From Fundidesulfovibrio agrisoli (lineage in GTDB: Bacteria; Desulfobacterota; Desulfovibrionia; Desulfovibrionales; Desulfovibrionaceae): DNA of 64,000 bases. Below the pieces are notes generated by a model. It did no database searches and was not told the DNA's origin. It saw only the letters and a list, made by a program, of their open reading frames with translations. The stretch's first letter is position 1. Every line of letters begins with the position of its first letter. The stretch is taken from the NCBI RefSeq assembly GCF_022808715.1, contig NZ_JAKZKX010000002.1, forward strand, positions 64,580 to 128,579, written 5' to 3'. Of the stretch, positions 55,874 through 64,000 are shown in pieces. The translations under genes were made by a program, and so were the position numbers.

Positions 55874-58486
55874 TCATTCGAATATCTGGCGGATCTTGGT
55901 CAGGGTGAAGTCCTTGAAGGAGATGTCCTCGTTCACGGCCTTCACCAGCTTGAGGGGGCTGACGTAGCGGTTGCCCTCCCAGGAGAAGGTCAGGCGCAGG
56001 GTGTTGGGCGACTCTTCGGCCATGGCGGCGGCCAGTGGGCGGATGTCCACCGTGCGGGAGCCCTTCTTGGTCACGCTGAACCAGGGGAAGTGCTCCTGGG
56101 CCCAGAAGGCGCGCCACTGCTCCATGCGGGCGGCCAGTGCGTCGCCTTCCAGCAGGAATTCCAGCAGGAACTCCTCGGCCACGGGCTGGGCCACCTTCTT
56201 GCCCATGCCCAGCTCGTCCACGCGCGTCACGCGCAGGCCTTCGGGCAGCGCTCCGTCCAGGCGGGAGGCAACCTCGTCCGCCTCGGCCTGTTCGCGCAGG
56301 AACAGGGCGAACCACTCCTCCAGGCTTTCCACGCCAACGGGCAGGGCCCAGCCGAAAGTGATGAGCGGCATGGGGTGGAACCCGGCGGAGAAGGCGGGCT
56401 TGAGCCCGGAGCGGCGCAGGGCGCGCTCCAGCACGTTGGCCAGCTCCAGCTGGCTCAGGTAGGCCGCCGGGCCGGTCTTGGAGAACCAGACCCGGAAATG
56501 CGCGGCGCGGCGGGTCAGCTCCTCGCGGTGCTGGGGCGGGCCGGACCGTCCGGACGCGCGCTCACCAGCCTCCGCAGCCGTCAGATCCGCAGTCTCCCGG
56601 TCCCCGGCTACCTGGCTTTCAGCTTCCAGGGCGGCTTTCTCCGCTTCGAGGGAGGCCTTCCACTCGGGCTCGGGCAGGTTCAGGCGCGGGCGCACGCCGG
56701 GGGTGTGCAGCTCCGGCTCGGGGCACAGCTCGGGGCAGGCCCCGCACTGGCGGCAGGCGCCGAAGCGGCAGTCCTGGGTGTATTTCTCTTCCAGGGCGCG
56801 CTTGCGTTCGCGAAGCTGGTAGGCCTTGCCCACGCCGCAGCGCAGGTGGTCCCAGGGCAGGGGGCGGTCCGGGTCGCGGGCGTTCAGGTAGGCCGGAGCA
56901 TCGATGGCGCAGTCCGCGAAGGCCTGCTCCCAGAGCGAGACGTCGAGCATGTCCACCCAGCTGCAGAACAGCGCGCCCAGGCGGTAGGCGCGCTCAACCG
57001 CCGGGGCCAGCGCCCTGTCCCCGCGCGAGAACACGCCCTCGAGCCAGCTCATGCCCGGCTCGTGCCAGCGCATGGTGATCTTCTTGTAGGGGGCCAGCGC
57101 ATGGCGCACCAGGGCCAGCCTGCGCTCAGTCTCCTCCCTGTCGATCTGGGCCTCCCACTGGAAGGGGGTGTGCGGCTTGGGCACGAAGGTGGAGAGCGCC
57201 GCCGTGACCTGCAGGCGCTTGGCGCCCGGCGGAGCGCAGCGCAGCACCTTCACGGCCAGGTCGGCGATGGCCTGCAGGTCCTCGTCGGTCTCGGTGGGCA
57301 GGCCGATCATGAAATAGAGCTTGATGGACTGCCAGCCGGAGGCGAAGAGCCTCGTGGCGTGGGCCAGGATGTCCTCTTCGGTGATGCCCTTGTTGATGAC
57401 CGCGCGCAGCCTGGCGCTGCCCGCCTCCGGGGCCACGGTTGCGCCGGTGCGGCGCAGCTTGGCCATGAGCGAGAGCATCCTGGGCGTGAGCGTGCCCGCG
57501 CGCAGCGAGGGCAGGCTGATGGCCACCTGGTCGGCCAGGCAGCGCCCGGCGGACTGCTCGAACAGGCTCTCCAGCGCGGAAAAATCCCCCGTGGAGAGCG
57601 AGAGGAAGGAAAGCTCCTCGTAGCCGGAGGCCGTGAGCCCCTGGTCGGCCAGCCGCGCAAGTTCCGGCAGGCTGCGCTCGCGCACAGGGCGGTAGATCAT
57701 GCCCGCCTGGCAGAAGCGGCAGCCGCGCGTGCAGCCACGGGCGATCTCCAGGCTCAGGCGGTCGTGCACGGCCTGTCCGCAGGATACCGCGGGCAGCAGC
57801 GGGAAGGGCGCGGCGTCCAGGTCGGCAACCACCGCCTTCTCCACGCTGTCGTAGCCTTCGAGCAGGGGGTTGCCGTCCTCGAAGAAGGAGGGAACGTACA
57901 CCCCGCGCACCTTGGCCAGTTCCTCCAACTGCTCCCGGCGGCTGAGTCCGCGCGCCTTGAAGCCCGGGATCATCTCCAGGATGTCGGGCAGCACCTCCTC
58001 GCCGTCGCCCAGCACGAAGGCGTCCACGAAGGGGGCCAGGGGCTCGGCGTTGAAGGCGCAGCCGCCGCCCGCCAGCACCAGCGGATGGGAGGCGGCGCGC
58101 TCGGCGGCGCGCAAGGGCAGCCCGGCCATGTCGAGGATGAAGAGCACGTTGGTGTAGCAGAGCTCGTGGGTCAGGTGGAAGGCCAGGGCGTCGAGTTCGG
58201 CCAGTGGCGTGTCCGACTCCAGGGTGCACAGGGGCGCGCCGTGCGCGCGCATGATGGCGGCGGCTTCCCTGGAGGGGGCGTAGACGCGTTCGGCCCAGAG
58301 CCCCTCGCGGCGGTTGACCGCCTCGGAGAGGATCTTCTGGCCGAGGTAGCTCATGCCGACCTCGTACAGGTCGGGAAATGCGAGGGCGACGCGGGCCGAG
58401 ACCCCGGCGGGGTCCTTGCGGACCGCGCCCCATTCGGCCCCGGCGAAGTGGCTGGGCTTCGGAAGAAGGCGCAGGATGTGGCGCAT
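55874..58486 (-). CDS. B12-binding radical SAM protein fused to a DUF2344 domain (TIGR03960/TIGR03936 type)
   Basis: An 870-residue fusion. Residues about 15-200: a B12-binding-like N-terminal region ('VALAFPDLYEVGMSYLGQKIL', 'LVLAGGGCAFNAEPLAPFVDAFVLGDGEE'). About 250-480: radical SAM core with RGCTRGCRFCQAG (CxxxCxxC) and 'SLSTGDFSALESLF'. Near 590-605 a cysteine group CRFGACRQCGACPELC. After a Glu/Ala-rich linker, about 660-870 form the radical-SAM-linked DUF2344 domain ('FRVWFSKTGPAAYLSQLELANVLERALRRSGL', 'FSAGFHPMPLITFGWALPVGVES'). In many bacteria the two parts are separate adjacent genes next to RNase G/rpmA; the function is unknown, possibly RNA modification. The ATG at 58486 matches the usual short N-terminus. 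Confidence 0.9.
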   Translation of the reverse strand: MRHILRLLPKPSHFAGAEWGAVRKDPAGVSARVALAFPDLYEVGMSYLGQKILSEAVNRREGLWAERVYAPSREAAAIMRAHGAPLCTLESDTPLAELDALAFHLTHELCYTNVLFILDMAGLPLRAAERAASHPLVLAGGGCAFNAEPLAPFVDAFVLGDGEEVLPDILEMIPGFKARGLSRREQLEELAKVRGVYVPSFFEDGNPLLEGYDSVEKAVVADLDAAPFPLLPAVSCGQAVHDRLSLEIARGCTRGCRFCQAGMIYRPVRERSLPELARLADQGLTASGYEELSFLSLSTGDFSALESLFEQSAGRCLADQVAISLPSLRAGTLTPRMLSLMAKLRRTGATVAPEAGSARLRAVINKGITEEDILAHATRLFASGWQSIKLYFMIGLPTETDEDLQAIADLAVKVLRCAPPGAKRLQVTAALSTFVPKPHTPFQWEAQIDREETERRLALVRHALAPYKKITMRWHEPGMSWLEGVFSRGDRALAPAVERAYRLGALFCSWVDMLDVSLWEQAFADCAIDAPAYLNARDPDRPLPWDHLRCGVGKAYQLRERKRALEEKYTQDCRFGACRQCGACPELCPEPELHTPGVRPRLNLPEPEWKASLEAEKAALEAESQVAGDRETADLTAAEAGERASGRSGPPQHREELTRRAAHFRVWFSKTGPAAYLSQLELANVLERALRRSGLKPAFSAGFHPMPLITFGWALPVGVESLEEWFALFLREQAEADEVASRLDGALPEGLRVTRVDELGMGKKVAQPVAEEFLLEFLLEGDALAARMEQWRAFWAQEHFPWFSVTKKGSRTVDIRPLAAAMAEESPNTLRLTFSWEGNRYVSPLKLVKAVNEDISFKDFTLTKIRQIFE

Positions 58487-58498
58487 GGTGAAAATAAT

Positions 58499-58524
58499 GG
58501 ACCGGCGCACGGATGCGCCGGTCC
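58499..58524 (-). terminator. Terminator of the LSm-like gene
   Basis: A perfect 11-bp stem (GGACCGGCGCA / TGCGCCGGTCC) with a CGGA loop; on the minus strand it runs into ATTATTTTC. It separates the small gene from the radical SAM gene. Confidence 0.75.
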
Positions 58525-58540
58525 GGTAGAGGTCGGGGAG

Positions 58541-58888
58541 TTATTTCAGGATCAGGCCGGAGGGGCTCTTGCCGCCGGCGGCCATCTTGTTCAGGGCGCT
58601 GAGGTCGCGCGCGCTGGAGATCGTCAGGTTGGAGGTGGCCTCGATGTACTTGTTCTTCAGCTCTTCAGGGAAGGACTTGTACGTGTAGAGGATGTGGTCA
58701 GCCTTGATCTCCCCGGCGATCTCCGTCTCGAAGGGGTAGCCGAAGGGCATGAGCATCATCTGCACGCCCTGCTGGGTGGGCACGGTCTGGAGGATGGCCA
58801 GATCCTTGAGGCACTTGGTCTCTTCGTCCCATTTGCCCAGGACGGTCTCTCCGTTGATGAGCTTCACGAGGCGGATATCGTAGGACAT
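58541..58888 (-). CDS. Small conserved protein with LSm-like N-terminus
   Basis: A 115-residue cytoplasmic protein. The first 70 residues are beta-rich and start 'YDIRLVKLINGETVLGKWDEE', which resembles an Sm/LSm-like barrel; the rest is helical. I recall similar small proteins in Desulfovibrio genomes but know no function. AAGGAG precedes the ATG at 58888. It has its own terminator. Confidence 0.7.
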   Translation of the reverse strand: MSYDIRLVKLINGETVLGKWDEETKCLKDLAILQTVPTQQGVQMMLMPFGYPFETEIAGEIKADHILYTYKSFPEELKNKYIEATSNLTISSARDLSALNKMAAGGKSPSGLILK

Positions 58889-58974
58889 GTGCTGGTCTCC
58901 TTGGGGATAGGCCGGATGCGGCCGGAAAATCATAGCGAGAAACTGGTGTTAGGTATGTTCGCGGGCCGGGCATG

Positions 58975-60117
58975 TCAAGGCGCGGGATTGCGCTTGGGCA
59001 GCGAGAGCGCAGCCTTGTAGGCCTCGGAGGCCACGCGCGCGGCCTTGTCCCACCCGAATTGCGCGGCGCGCTCCAGGCTGCGGCGGGAGAGCGCGGCCCG
59101 AAGTTCCGGGTCGCTCTCCAGGCGGCGCATGGCCTCGGCGATGGATTCGGGGTCCAGCGGATCGGCCAACAGCGCGGCCCCGCCAGCCACTTCCGGCAGG
59201 GAGGAGACGTTGGAGGTCACCACCGGCGCGCCCAGGCTCATGGCCTCGAGCACGGGCAGCCCGAAGCCCTCGAACAGCGAAGGGTACACGAAGCCCAGGC
59301 AGTTGGCGTAGAGCCAGGCCAGCTCCGCGTCGCCCACGTAGCCCGTGAGCCGCACCCGCGACCCGAGCCCCAGTTCCGCCACCAGCCGGGCCATGTCGTC
59401 CATGAGCCAGCCCTTGCCGCCAGCCAGCACCAGCGGAGCCGAGCCCCCCGCCCTGGCCAGGGCCTCCACCAGGCGGACCTGGTTCTTGCGCGGCTCGATG
59501 GTGCCCACGCTCAGCCAGAACTTGCCCGGCTCCACCCCGCGCAGGCGCTTGGGCTGCTCGGACGGGCATCCGGGCCCGAAACGGCTGGCCAGATGCATCA
59601 CCCAGGCCCGCTCGCGCGGGAAATGCGGGAACACCCTCAGAAAATGGTCCAACGTGGCCTGAGAGTTGGCCAGCAGGGCGTCGGCCAGCAGGCTGGCCCG
59701 GAACACGCCCTCCATGCAGCCCACGCGGTTCTGCTCCGTGCTCCACTCCGGGTTCGTAAGGAAGCTCAGGTCGTGCAGGGTGTAGACCAGCCGCGCCTTC
59801 CCGAGCCCCTTGGGGCAGAAGAAGTTGTTGGAGTGCACGATGTCCGGGTCGCCAAGGCGGGCCTCGAAATCCTGGGGAGGGTTTCGCCAGAAGCGCCTGG
59901 AGCTGTCCAGCCACTTGAACATGGGCCCGAGCGCGCCGCCGCCGGGCCGGGCGCAGGAGGCCGGGGCCGGCTCCCAGAACAGGTCGCCGAACTGGGGGTA
60001 GCAGACGAAGTCCGGGGGCTGCGGCCCCGCCGCCAGGGCGTGCACCAGGCCGTGGGCCAGGTAGCCGCAGCCGGTCTTGCCCGCGCCGGTCTGGCTGACG
60101 TCGAAGCCTACGCGCAT
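58975..60117 (-). CDS. Glycosyltransferase family 4
   Basis: A 380-residue GT-B transferase of the mannosyltransferase B-like type. 'MRVGFDVSQTGAGKTGCGYLAHGLVHAL' opens the acceptor domain, and 'VYTLHDLSFLTNPEWS' follows. The donor domain has 'FWLSVGTIEPRKNQVRLVEAL', 'VRLTGYVGDAELAWLYANC' and the EX7E signature in 'PSLFEGFGLPVLEAMSLGAPV'. It is first in a run of polysaccharide genes on the minus strand. The ATG at 60117 is preferred; a GTG nine bases further out is possible. Confidence 0.9.
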   Translation of the reverse strand: MRVGFDVSQTGAGKTGCGYLAHGLVHALAAGPQPPDFVCYPQFGDLFWEPAPASCARPGGGALGPMFKWLDSSRRFWRNPPQDFEARLGDPDIVHSNNFFCPKGLGKARLVYTLHDLSFLTNPEWSTEQNRVGCMEGVFRASLLADALLANSQATLDHFLRVFPHFPRERAWVMHLASRFGPGCPSEQPKRLRGVEPGKFWLSVGTIEPRKNQVRLVEALARAGGSAPLVLAGGKGWLMDDMARLVAELGLGSRVRLTGYVGDAELAWLYANCLGFVYPSLFEGFGLPVLEAMSLGAPVVTSNVSSLPEVAGGAALLADPLDPESIAEAMRRLESDPELRAALSRRSLERAAQFGWDKAARVASEAYKAALSLPKRNPAP

Positions 60118-60214
60118 GGGCCGCACCGCCGACAGTTCAAGCGCAACATGAGATTATTTCCAATATCAGGAACAGTTACGGCACGTTCCCGGCCAAGTTC
60201 CCCACCGGCGAGGC

Positions 60215-61069
60215 TCACCACCCCATCCAGGAGCGCACCGTGCGCCACAGCGTGCGGGAGACGCCCTTGTTCCACCACAGGCTGGCCCCCAGGGTGAACA
60301 GCGAGATGAGCGCCGTGGTGGATTTGCGCTCCGGCTTCAGGCCCCAGGAGTCGCGCAGCAGGGCGTGGGCCCAGTTGGCCAGCCAGCGGTCCGGCACGTA
60401 GCCCAGGGTGTCGGCCATCATGGAGTTGATCTCGGCGTGCACCTGCAGGCGCTGGCCCAGGGTCTTGGTGTCGGGGTAGAAGCGCGACCCGGCCAGCTTC
60501 ACGGGGATGAAGTCGAAGCGCGCCCCGCCCAGGCCCAGGCGCAGCCAGTATTCGTAGTCCATGCAGTAGCGCAGGTTCACGTCCGGCAGGCCCCAGCGGG
60601 CCACCACCCGGCGGCGGAAGAACAGCGCGGGCTGGCAGATGAAGCAGGTATCCTCCAGGCGGTCCATGTCGAAGGGCTCGGCGGGATAGGGCTCAATCAC
60701 ACCGTCGTTCACATCGATGTGGTCGGCCATGCCGTAGACCACGTCGCACTCCGGGTTTGCCTCGAAGTGCTCGAGCACCGCCTGGAAGGCCCCGGGGTAG
60801 TACACGTCGTCGGAGTTGAGCCAGCCGATGATCTCGCCAGTGGTCACGGCGATGCCCTTGTTCACGGCGTCGGTCTGGCCCTTGTCCCGCTCGGAGACGA
60901 AGTGCAGCCGCCCTTCGTAGGGCTTCACGTGGTCGGCGGTGTCGTCGCAGGAGTCGCCGTCCATTACCACGTATTCCACGGGCACGCCCTGGCCCAGCAC
61001 CGATTCGATGGTGCGCACGATGAACCGGCCCTGATTGAAGGAAGGGGTGACAACGCTCAGCGTCAGCAT
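60215..61069 (-). CDS. Glycosyltransferase family 2
   Basis: A 284-residue GT-A transferase. 'LSVVTPSFNQGRFIVRTIESVLGQ' starts the nucleotide-sugar domain. The metal-binding motif appears as 'GWLNSDDVYYPGAF' (DxD-type). 'ICQPALFFRRRVV' and 'YCMDYEYWLRLGL' hold the acceptor-side acidic residues. The Trp/Arg-rich C-terminus may touch the membrane. The start overlaps the end of the preceding gene by 7 bases; GGAG lies upstream. Confidence 0.9.
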   Translation of the reverse strand: MLTLSVVTPSFNQGRFIVRTIESVLGQGVPVEYVVMDGDSCDDTADHVKPYEGRLHFVSERDKGQTDAVNKGIAVTTGEIIGWLNSDDVYYPGAFQAVLEHFEANPECDVVYGMADHIDVNDGVIEPYPAEPFDMDRLEDTCFICQPALFFRRRVVARWGLPDVNLRYCMDYEYWLRLGLGGARFDFIPVKLAGSRFYPDTKTLGQRLQVHAEINSMMADTLGYVPDRWLANWAHALLRDSWGLKPERKSTTALISLFTLGASLWWNKGVSRTLWRTVRSWMGW

Positions 61070-62727
61070 TGGGAGCTCCGAAGCAGGTCGCAGGTTTGCC
61101 CGCCCGTGAGGCGCAGGGCCAGGCAGCGGATGCCGGGTACGGTATCATGGCCCGGGGGGATGTCGAAATTGATTTCCAGGCAGCCGCCGTAGGGGCTGGC
61201 CAGGCGGTCGAGTTTCCATTCGGAGCCGGGGGCGATCTCGCGGCGCGGCGAGACGAGCTTGCCGTCCAGCAGGGCTTCGCAGGCCACGGGCGCGGAGCCC
61301 TCGTTGCGGAAACGGGCCTCGATCCACTGCCTGCCCGGCGCGGGGCCGAAGGCGGCGAACACACGCCCGCCTACGCCGTCGGCGCTCACGCCCTCGCAGA
61401 CATGGCTCTGGACTCCAAGGCGACGCATGGCCTCGTCCAGCAGGTCCAGGTAGTCGCGCGCCATGCGCTGCGAACCGCCGAAGGAGGCCGCCCTGGCCCT
61501 GCCCTTCTGCGACAGCTCGGCGGCAAGCCCCGGCTCGACGGCGATGCGGGTCATGGCCGCGGCCACGTCCTCTGGCTTGCGCGGGTCGAAGAGCAGCACG
61601 GCCTCGCCGCCCACCTCGGGCAGGCTGGTCACGTTGGAGCACAGCACGGGCACGCCCATGGCCATGGCCTCGGCCACGGGCATCCCGTAGCCCTCGAAGA
61701 GCGAGGGGAAGATCAAGGCCAGGGCCCCGGAGGTGAGCGCGGCCAGGTCCTCATCGGAGACATACCCCGTGAACAGCACCCGCTCGCCCAGGTTCATGGC
61801 CTGGGCCGCCTGGCGCAGCTCGGCTGCCGCGCCCGTGTCCGCCCCAGTGAGCACCAGCTTGAGCCCGGAGCCCGGATTGGTCGCCGCGTGCAGGCCCAGG
61901 GCCGTAAGCAGCACCGCGTGGTTCTTGTGAGGCCAGAAGTTGGCCGGGTAGATCAGGTAGCCCTGGCGCGTCAGGCCCTGCCGGGCCAGCACGGCCTCGA
62001 TCTGGGCCTCGCCGGGCGGGTTCAGGCGCTCGGGCAGGCGGGTGAACACGGTGCGCACCTTGCGCGGGGGCAGGTTCGTGTAGTCGAGCACCGTCGCGCG
62101 CACATAGTCCGACACGCAGGCCACCAGCGTGGCCCGTCTGGCCACCAACTGGTAGGTCTGGTCGCGGCCCCGGCGCTCCTCCTCGCTGAAGAACTGCGGG
62201 TAGTAGTGGTGTTGCAGGTCGTGCACCAGGGAGACCAGGGGGGTTTCCGGGTGCTGGAAATAGGGGCGCGTGAAGGGGCAGAACCAGGCGTCCACGGGCC
62301 TGCCCAGGAGCCTGCGCGGCGGCTTCACCTGCCAGGAGCGCTGCGCGGGGATCACCTTGAGGTTGGCGCACTCCAGCTCCTTGAGCTCTGCCACGCTGGC
62401 CTCGCCCGTGACCAGCACGAAGGTCCAGTCGGGAGCCAGGGCGGCCATTGCCTCAAGGGCGTTGATCGCCAGCACCTTGGCCCCGCCGTTGGCCCCGCCG
62501 GGCAGCAGGGGCAAGAGGTCAACGCCGATCAGCGGGGTCTCGCCGGGCCTGCGGTCCACGGCCAGAGCCGGGACGAGGCGGCGCAAGGCGCGCCAGCCCA
62601 GATCCCACCAGCGCCAGAGCCGCTGGTTGAGCATGAGCAGCCTGTCGAACCAGGCGGGCAGCGGGGCTTCGGCGCGAAAGCCCGTGGTGATGTCGCGGAT
62701 GACGTCCTTGAAGGACTCGGTGTTCAT
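61063..62727 (-). CDS. Glycosyltransferase family 4 with C-terminal beta-sandwich-like extension
   Basis: A 554-residue protein. The first 60 residues are helical. A GT4 domain follows ('LIGVDLLPLLPGGANGGAKV', 'SLVHDLQHHYYPQFFSEEE', 'YPANFWPHKNHAVLLTAL', 'PSLFEGYGMPVAEAMAMGVPVLCSN' with the EX7E motif). After residue 440 come about 115 residues of beta-rich sequence ('QWIEARFRNEGSAPVACEALLDGKLV', 'LEINFDIPPG') that do not belong to GT4. The extension may be a carbohydrate-binding module. The ATG overlaps the ABC ATPase stop as ATGA. Confidence 0.85.
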   Translation of the reverse strand: MNTESFKDVIRDITTGFRAEAPLPAWFDRLLMLNQRLWRWWDLGWRALRRLVPALAVDRRPGETPLIGVDLLPLLPGGANGGAKVLAINALEAMAALAPDWTFVLVTGEASVAELKELECANLKVIPAQRSWQVKPPRRLLGRPVDAWFCPFTRPYFQHPETPLVSLVHDLQHHYYPQFFSEEERRGRDQTYQLVARRATLVACVSDYVRATVLDYTNLPPRKVRTVFTRLPERLNPPGEAQIEAVLARQGLTRQGYLIYPANFWPHKNHAVLLTALGLHAATNPGSGLKLVLTGADTGAAAELRQAAQAMNLGERVLFTGYVSDEDLAALTSGALALIFPSLFEGYGMPVAEAMAMGVPVLCSNVTSLPEVGGEAVLLFDPRKPEDVAAAMTRIAVEPGLAAELSQKGRARAASFGGSQRMARDYLDLLDEAMRRLGVQSHVCEGVSADGVGGRVFAAFGPAPGRQWIEARFRNEGSAPVACEALLDGKLVSPRREIAPGSEWKLDRLASPYGGCLEINFDIPPGHDTVPGIRCLALRLTGGQTCDLLRSSQC

Positions 62728-64000
62728 GCGGAAGTATCTCCGCCGGGCAGGAACGCGGCGCGCGCAGAGCCCGGCAGGTTGGCCACCCCGTGGTGCGTGA
62801 GCTGCACGGGGGAGGTGTCGGCGGTGCGGAAGGTCACGGCCAGGGAGCCCGCGTTGGAAAGCGTGGAGAGCACCGTGTTGCGCCCGTCCAGCTCGGGGTG
62901 GGTCATCTCGGAGCGGCGGGCGAAATCGGCGGCGCTCATGGCGGTCATGCCCGCGCCGAAGGTGTACTCGCCCACGGCGAGGTCCAGCTTGACCTCGTAG
63001 ACGAAGCGCAGCAGCGACCCGGCAGGCACGTATTCGGGCACCCGGCAGTCGTATTGCAGGGTGTTCTTGCCGAACACGATCACGCCCTTGTCGCTGACCA
63101 GCTCCACCCCGGCCACGGGTACTTCCAGAGGCTCGTGCACGCGGTATTCCACGTGGAAATAGGCCCTGTCTCCCTGCTCGAAAGCCCTTGCGGGAATACC
63201 CTGGGCGTCCAGCACGGCCACGCCCAGGCACTCCACCCGGCCGGACTCGGCCCGGCCCGCGCCGGAGATGTCCAGGAAGGCCGACGGTTCGGGCCAGAAG
63301 CCCTCGGTCCCGAAGCCCTCCACCGTCACGCCTTCGGGCAATCCGACTGAGGGTTCCCCTGCGGAGTCCCCGGCGGCGCGCAGCATGAAGAGCTTCACCG
63401 CGTCCATGGCCGAGCCCATGAAGATGGTCCGGCCGCGCTCCAGATAGAGGGCGCGGGTGCAGAACTGGGCCACGTCGTTCATGGCGTGGGAGACGAGCAC
63501 CACGGCCACACCCTTGTCCATGAGCGATTGCAGGCGCGCGTAGCATTTCTGGCGGAAGAACACGTCGCCCACGGCCAGGGCCTCGTCCACAATGAGCACC
63601 TCGGGCTCCAGGCAGATGGTCACGGCGAAGGCCAGGCGCAGGAACATGCCCGAGGAGTAGGTGCGCACGGGTTGGTCGATGTGCTCGCCGATGTCGGCGA
63701 AGTCGAGGATCTCGTCCATGCGCCGCTCGGCCACCTTGCGCGGCACGCCAAGCACCGCCGCGTTCACGAACACGTTCTGGCGGCCGGTGAAGTCGGGCTT
63801 GAAGCCGCTGCCCAGCTCCAGCAGGGCGGCCACGCGCCGGGGCGTCTCCACGCGGCCCGTGGTGGGCGAGAGCACCCCGGCCAGAATCTGCAGGAGCGTG
63901 CTCTTGCCCGCGCCGTTGCGCCCGATGATGCCGAAGGCCTCGCCCGGGTTGATCTCGAAGGAGACGTCGCGCAGGGCCCAGTGCTCCTTGTAGTAGGTGC
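62724..64000 (-). CDS. ABC transporter ATP-binding protein, Wzt-like (partial, cut by window edge)
   Basis: The 3' 425 codons of a polysaccharide-exporting ABC ATPase; the start lies beyond base 64000. The Walker A 'IIGRNGAGKSTLLQIL' is encoded near 63890-63940. The signature motif is 'RTYSSGMFLRLAFAV', Walker B 'EVLIVDEALAVGD', and H-loop 'VVLVSHAMNDV'. After residue about 250 of the visible part there is a C-terminal domain ('VAVLDAQGIPARAFEQGDRAYFHVEYRV', 'GEYTFGAGMTAMS') like the Wzt domain that recognises the terminal residue of the O-antigen. The family partner Wzm permease should lie outside the window. It overlaps the GT4 gene. Confidence 0.92.
   Translation of the reverse strand, partial: TYYKEHWALRDVSFEINPGEAFGIIGRNGAGKSTLLQILAGVLSPTTGRVETPRRVAALLELGSGFKPDFTGRQNVFVNAAVLGVPRKVAERRMDEILDFADIGEHIDQPVRTYSSGMFLRLAFAVTICLEPEVLIVDEALAVGDVFFRQKCYARLQSLMDKGVAVVLVSHAMNDVAQFCTRALYLERGRTIFMGSAMDAVKLFMLRAAGDSAGEPSVGLPEGVTVEGFGTEGFWPEPSAFLDISGAGRAESGRVECLGVAVLDAQGIPARAFEQGDRAYFHVEYRVHEPLEVPVAGVELVSDKGVIVFGKNTLQYDCRVPEYVPAGSLLRFVYEVKLDLAVGEYTFGAGMTAMSAADFARRSEMTHPELDGRNTVLSTLSNAGSLAVTFRTADTSPVQLTHHGVANLPGSARAAFLPGGDTSA

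Overview
The window is chromosomal DNA of a high-GC (roughly two thirds G+C) sulfate-reducing deltaproteobacterium, most likely a member of the Desulfovibrionaceae. The main evidence is a 907-residue molybdenum aldehyde oxidoreductase whose eight [2Fe-2S] cysteines fall at the residue numbers known for the Desulfovibrio gigas enzyme. It sits in an accessory-gene cluster typical of that family. An LctP-type permease, a flavin/Fe-S D-lactate dehydrogenase-like protein and many CCG-domain Fe-S proteins agree with this. Genes are densely packed, often with 4-base ATGA/GTGA overlaps, and many operons end in GC-rich hairpins. No CRISPR array, complete insertion sequence or prophage was seen.

Layout. 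0.1-7 kb: a FlgO-like lipoprotein, a CPA2 cation/proton antiporter, a large FAD/Fe-S 2-hydroxyacid (probably D-lactate) dehydrogenase and a four-cluster ferredoxin. 7-13 kb: the protein quality-control block tig-clpP-clpX-lon. 13-19 kb: an iron-dependent alcohol dehydrogenase overlapping a soluble PAS histidine kinase, then a GT9 glycosyltransferase with two small helical proteins (possibly flagellum-related). 19-25 kb: malic enzyme, secreted NagZ-like hexosaminidase, DUF1848 protein and a PabB-PabC fusion. 25-29 kb: rlmE-yebC-ruvC-ruvA-ruvB-thyX, one tight operon. 29-31 kb: a CgeB-like glycosyltransferase and tRNA-Ala(CGC), followed by an AT-rich stretch of about 0.8 kb with no convincing gene.

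31.8-43.7 kb is the most interesting region: a MoeA-like protein, aldehyde oxidoreductase (mop), a multidomain NAD/Fe-S/CCG protein with a fused C-terminal cysteine domain, a methyltransferase, a C_GCAxxG_C_C protein, a radical SAM protein, a PaaK-like adenylate-forming enzyme, an XdhC-type chaperone and a histidine phosphatase. All are on one strand and mostly translationally coupled. XdhC and the MoeA-like protein suggest molybdenum cofactor supply. The methyltransferase, radical SAM, C_GCAxxG_C_C and CoA-ligase-like members look like an additional, still unexplained maturation or redox-modification pathway tied to Mop.

43.9-55.7 kb: a berberine-bridge-type FAD oxidoreductase, a small secreted orphan, a DODA-type dioxygenase with a DMT exporter, a CdaR-type regulator divergent from an LctP permease and a glycerate 2-kinase (probably a hydroxyacid/glycerate uptake module, with a perfect palindromic operator candidate at the cdaR start), and an M16 zinc peptidase. 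55.9-64 kb: a TIGR03960/TIGR03936-type radical SAM fusion, an LSm-like small protein, and the start of a polysaccharide locus (three glycosyltransferases and a Wzt-like ABC ATPase cut by the window edge). All calls come from reading the sequence. Family names are from memory and no database search was run.
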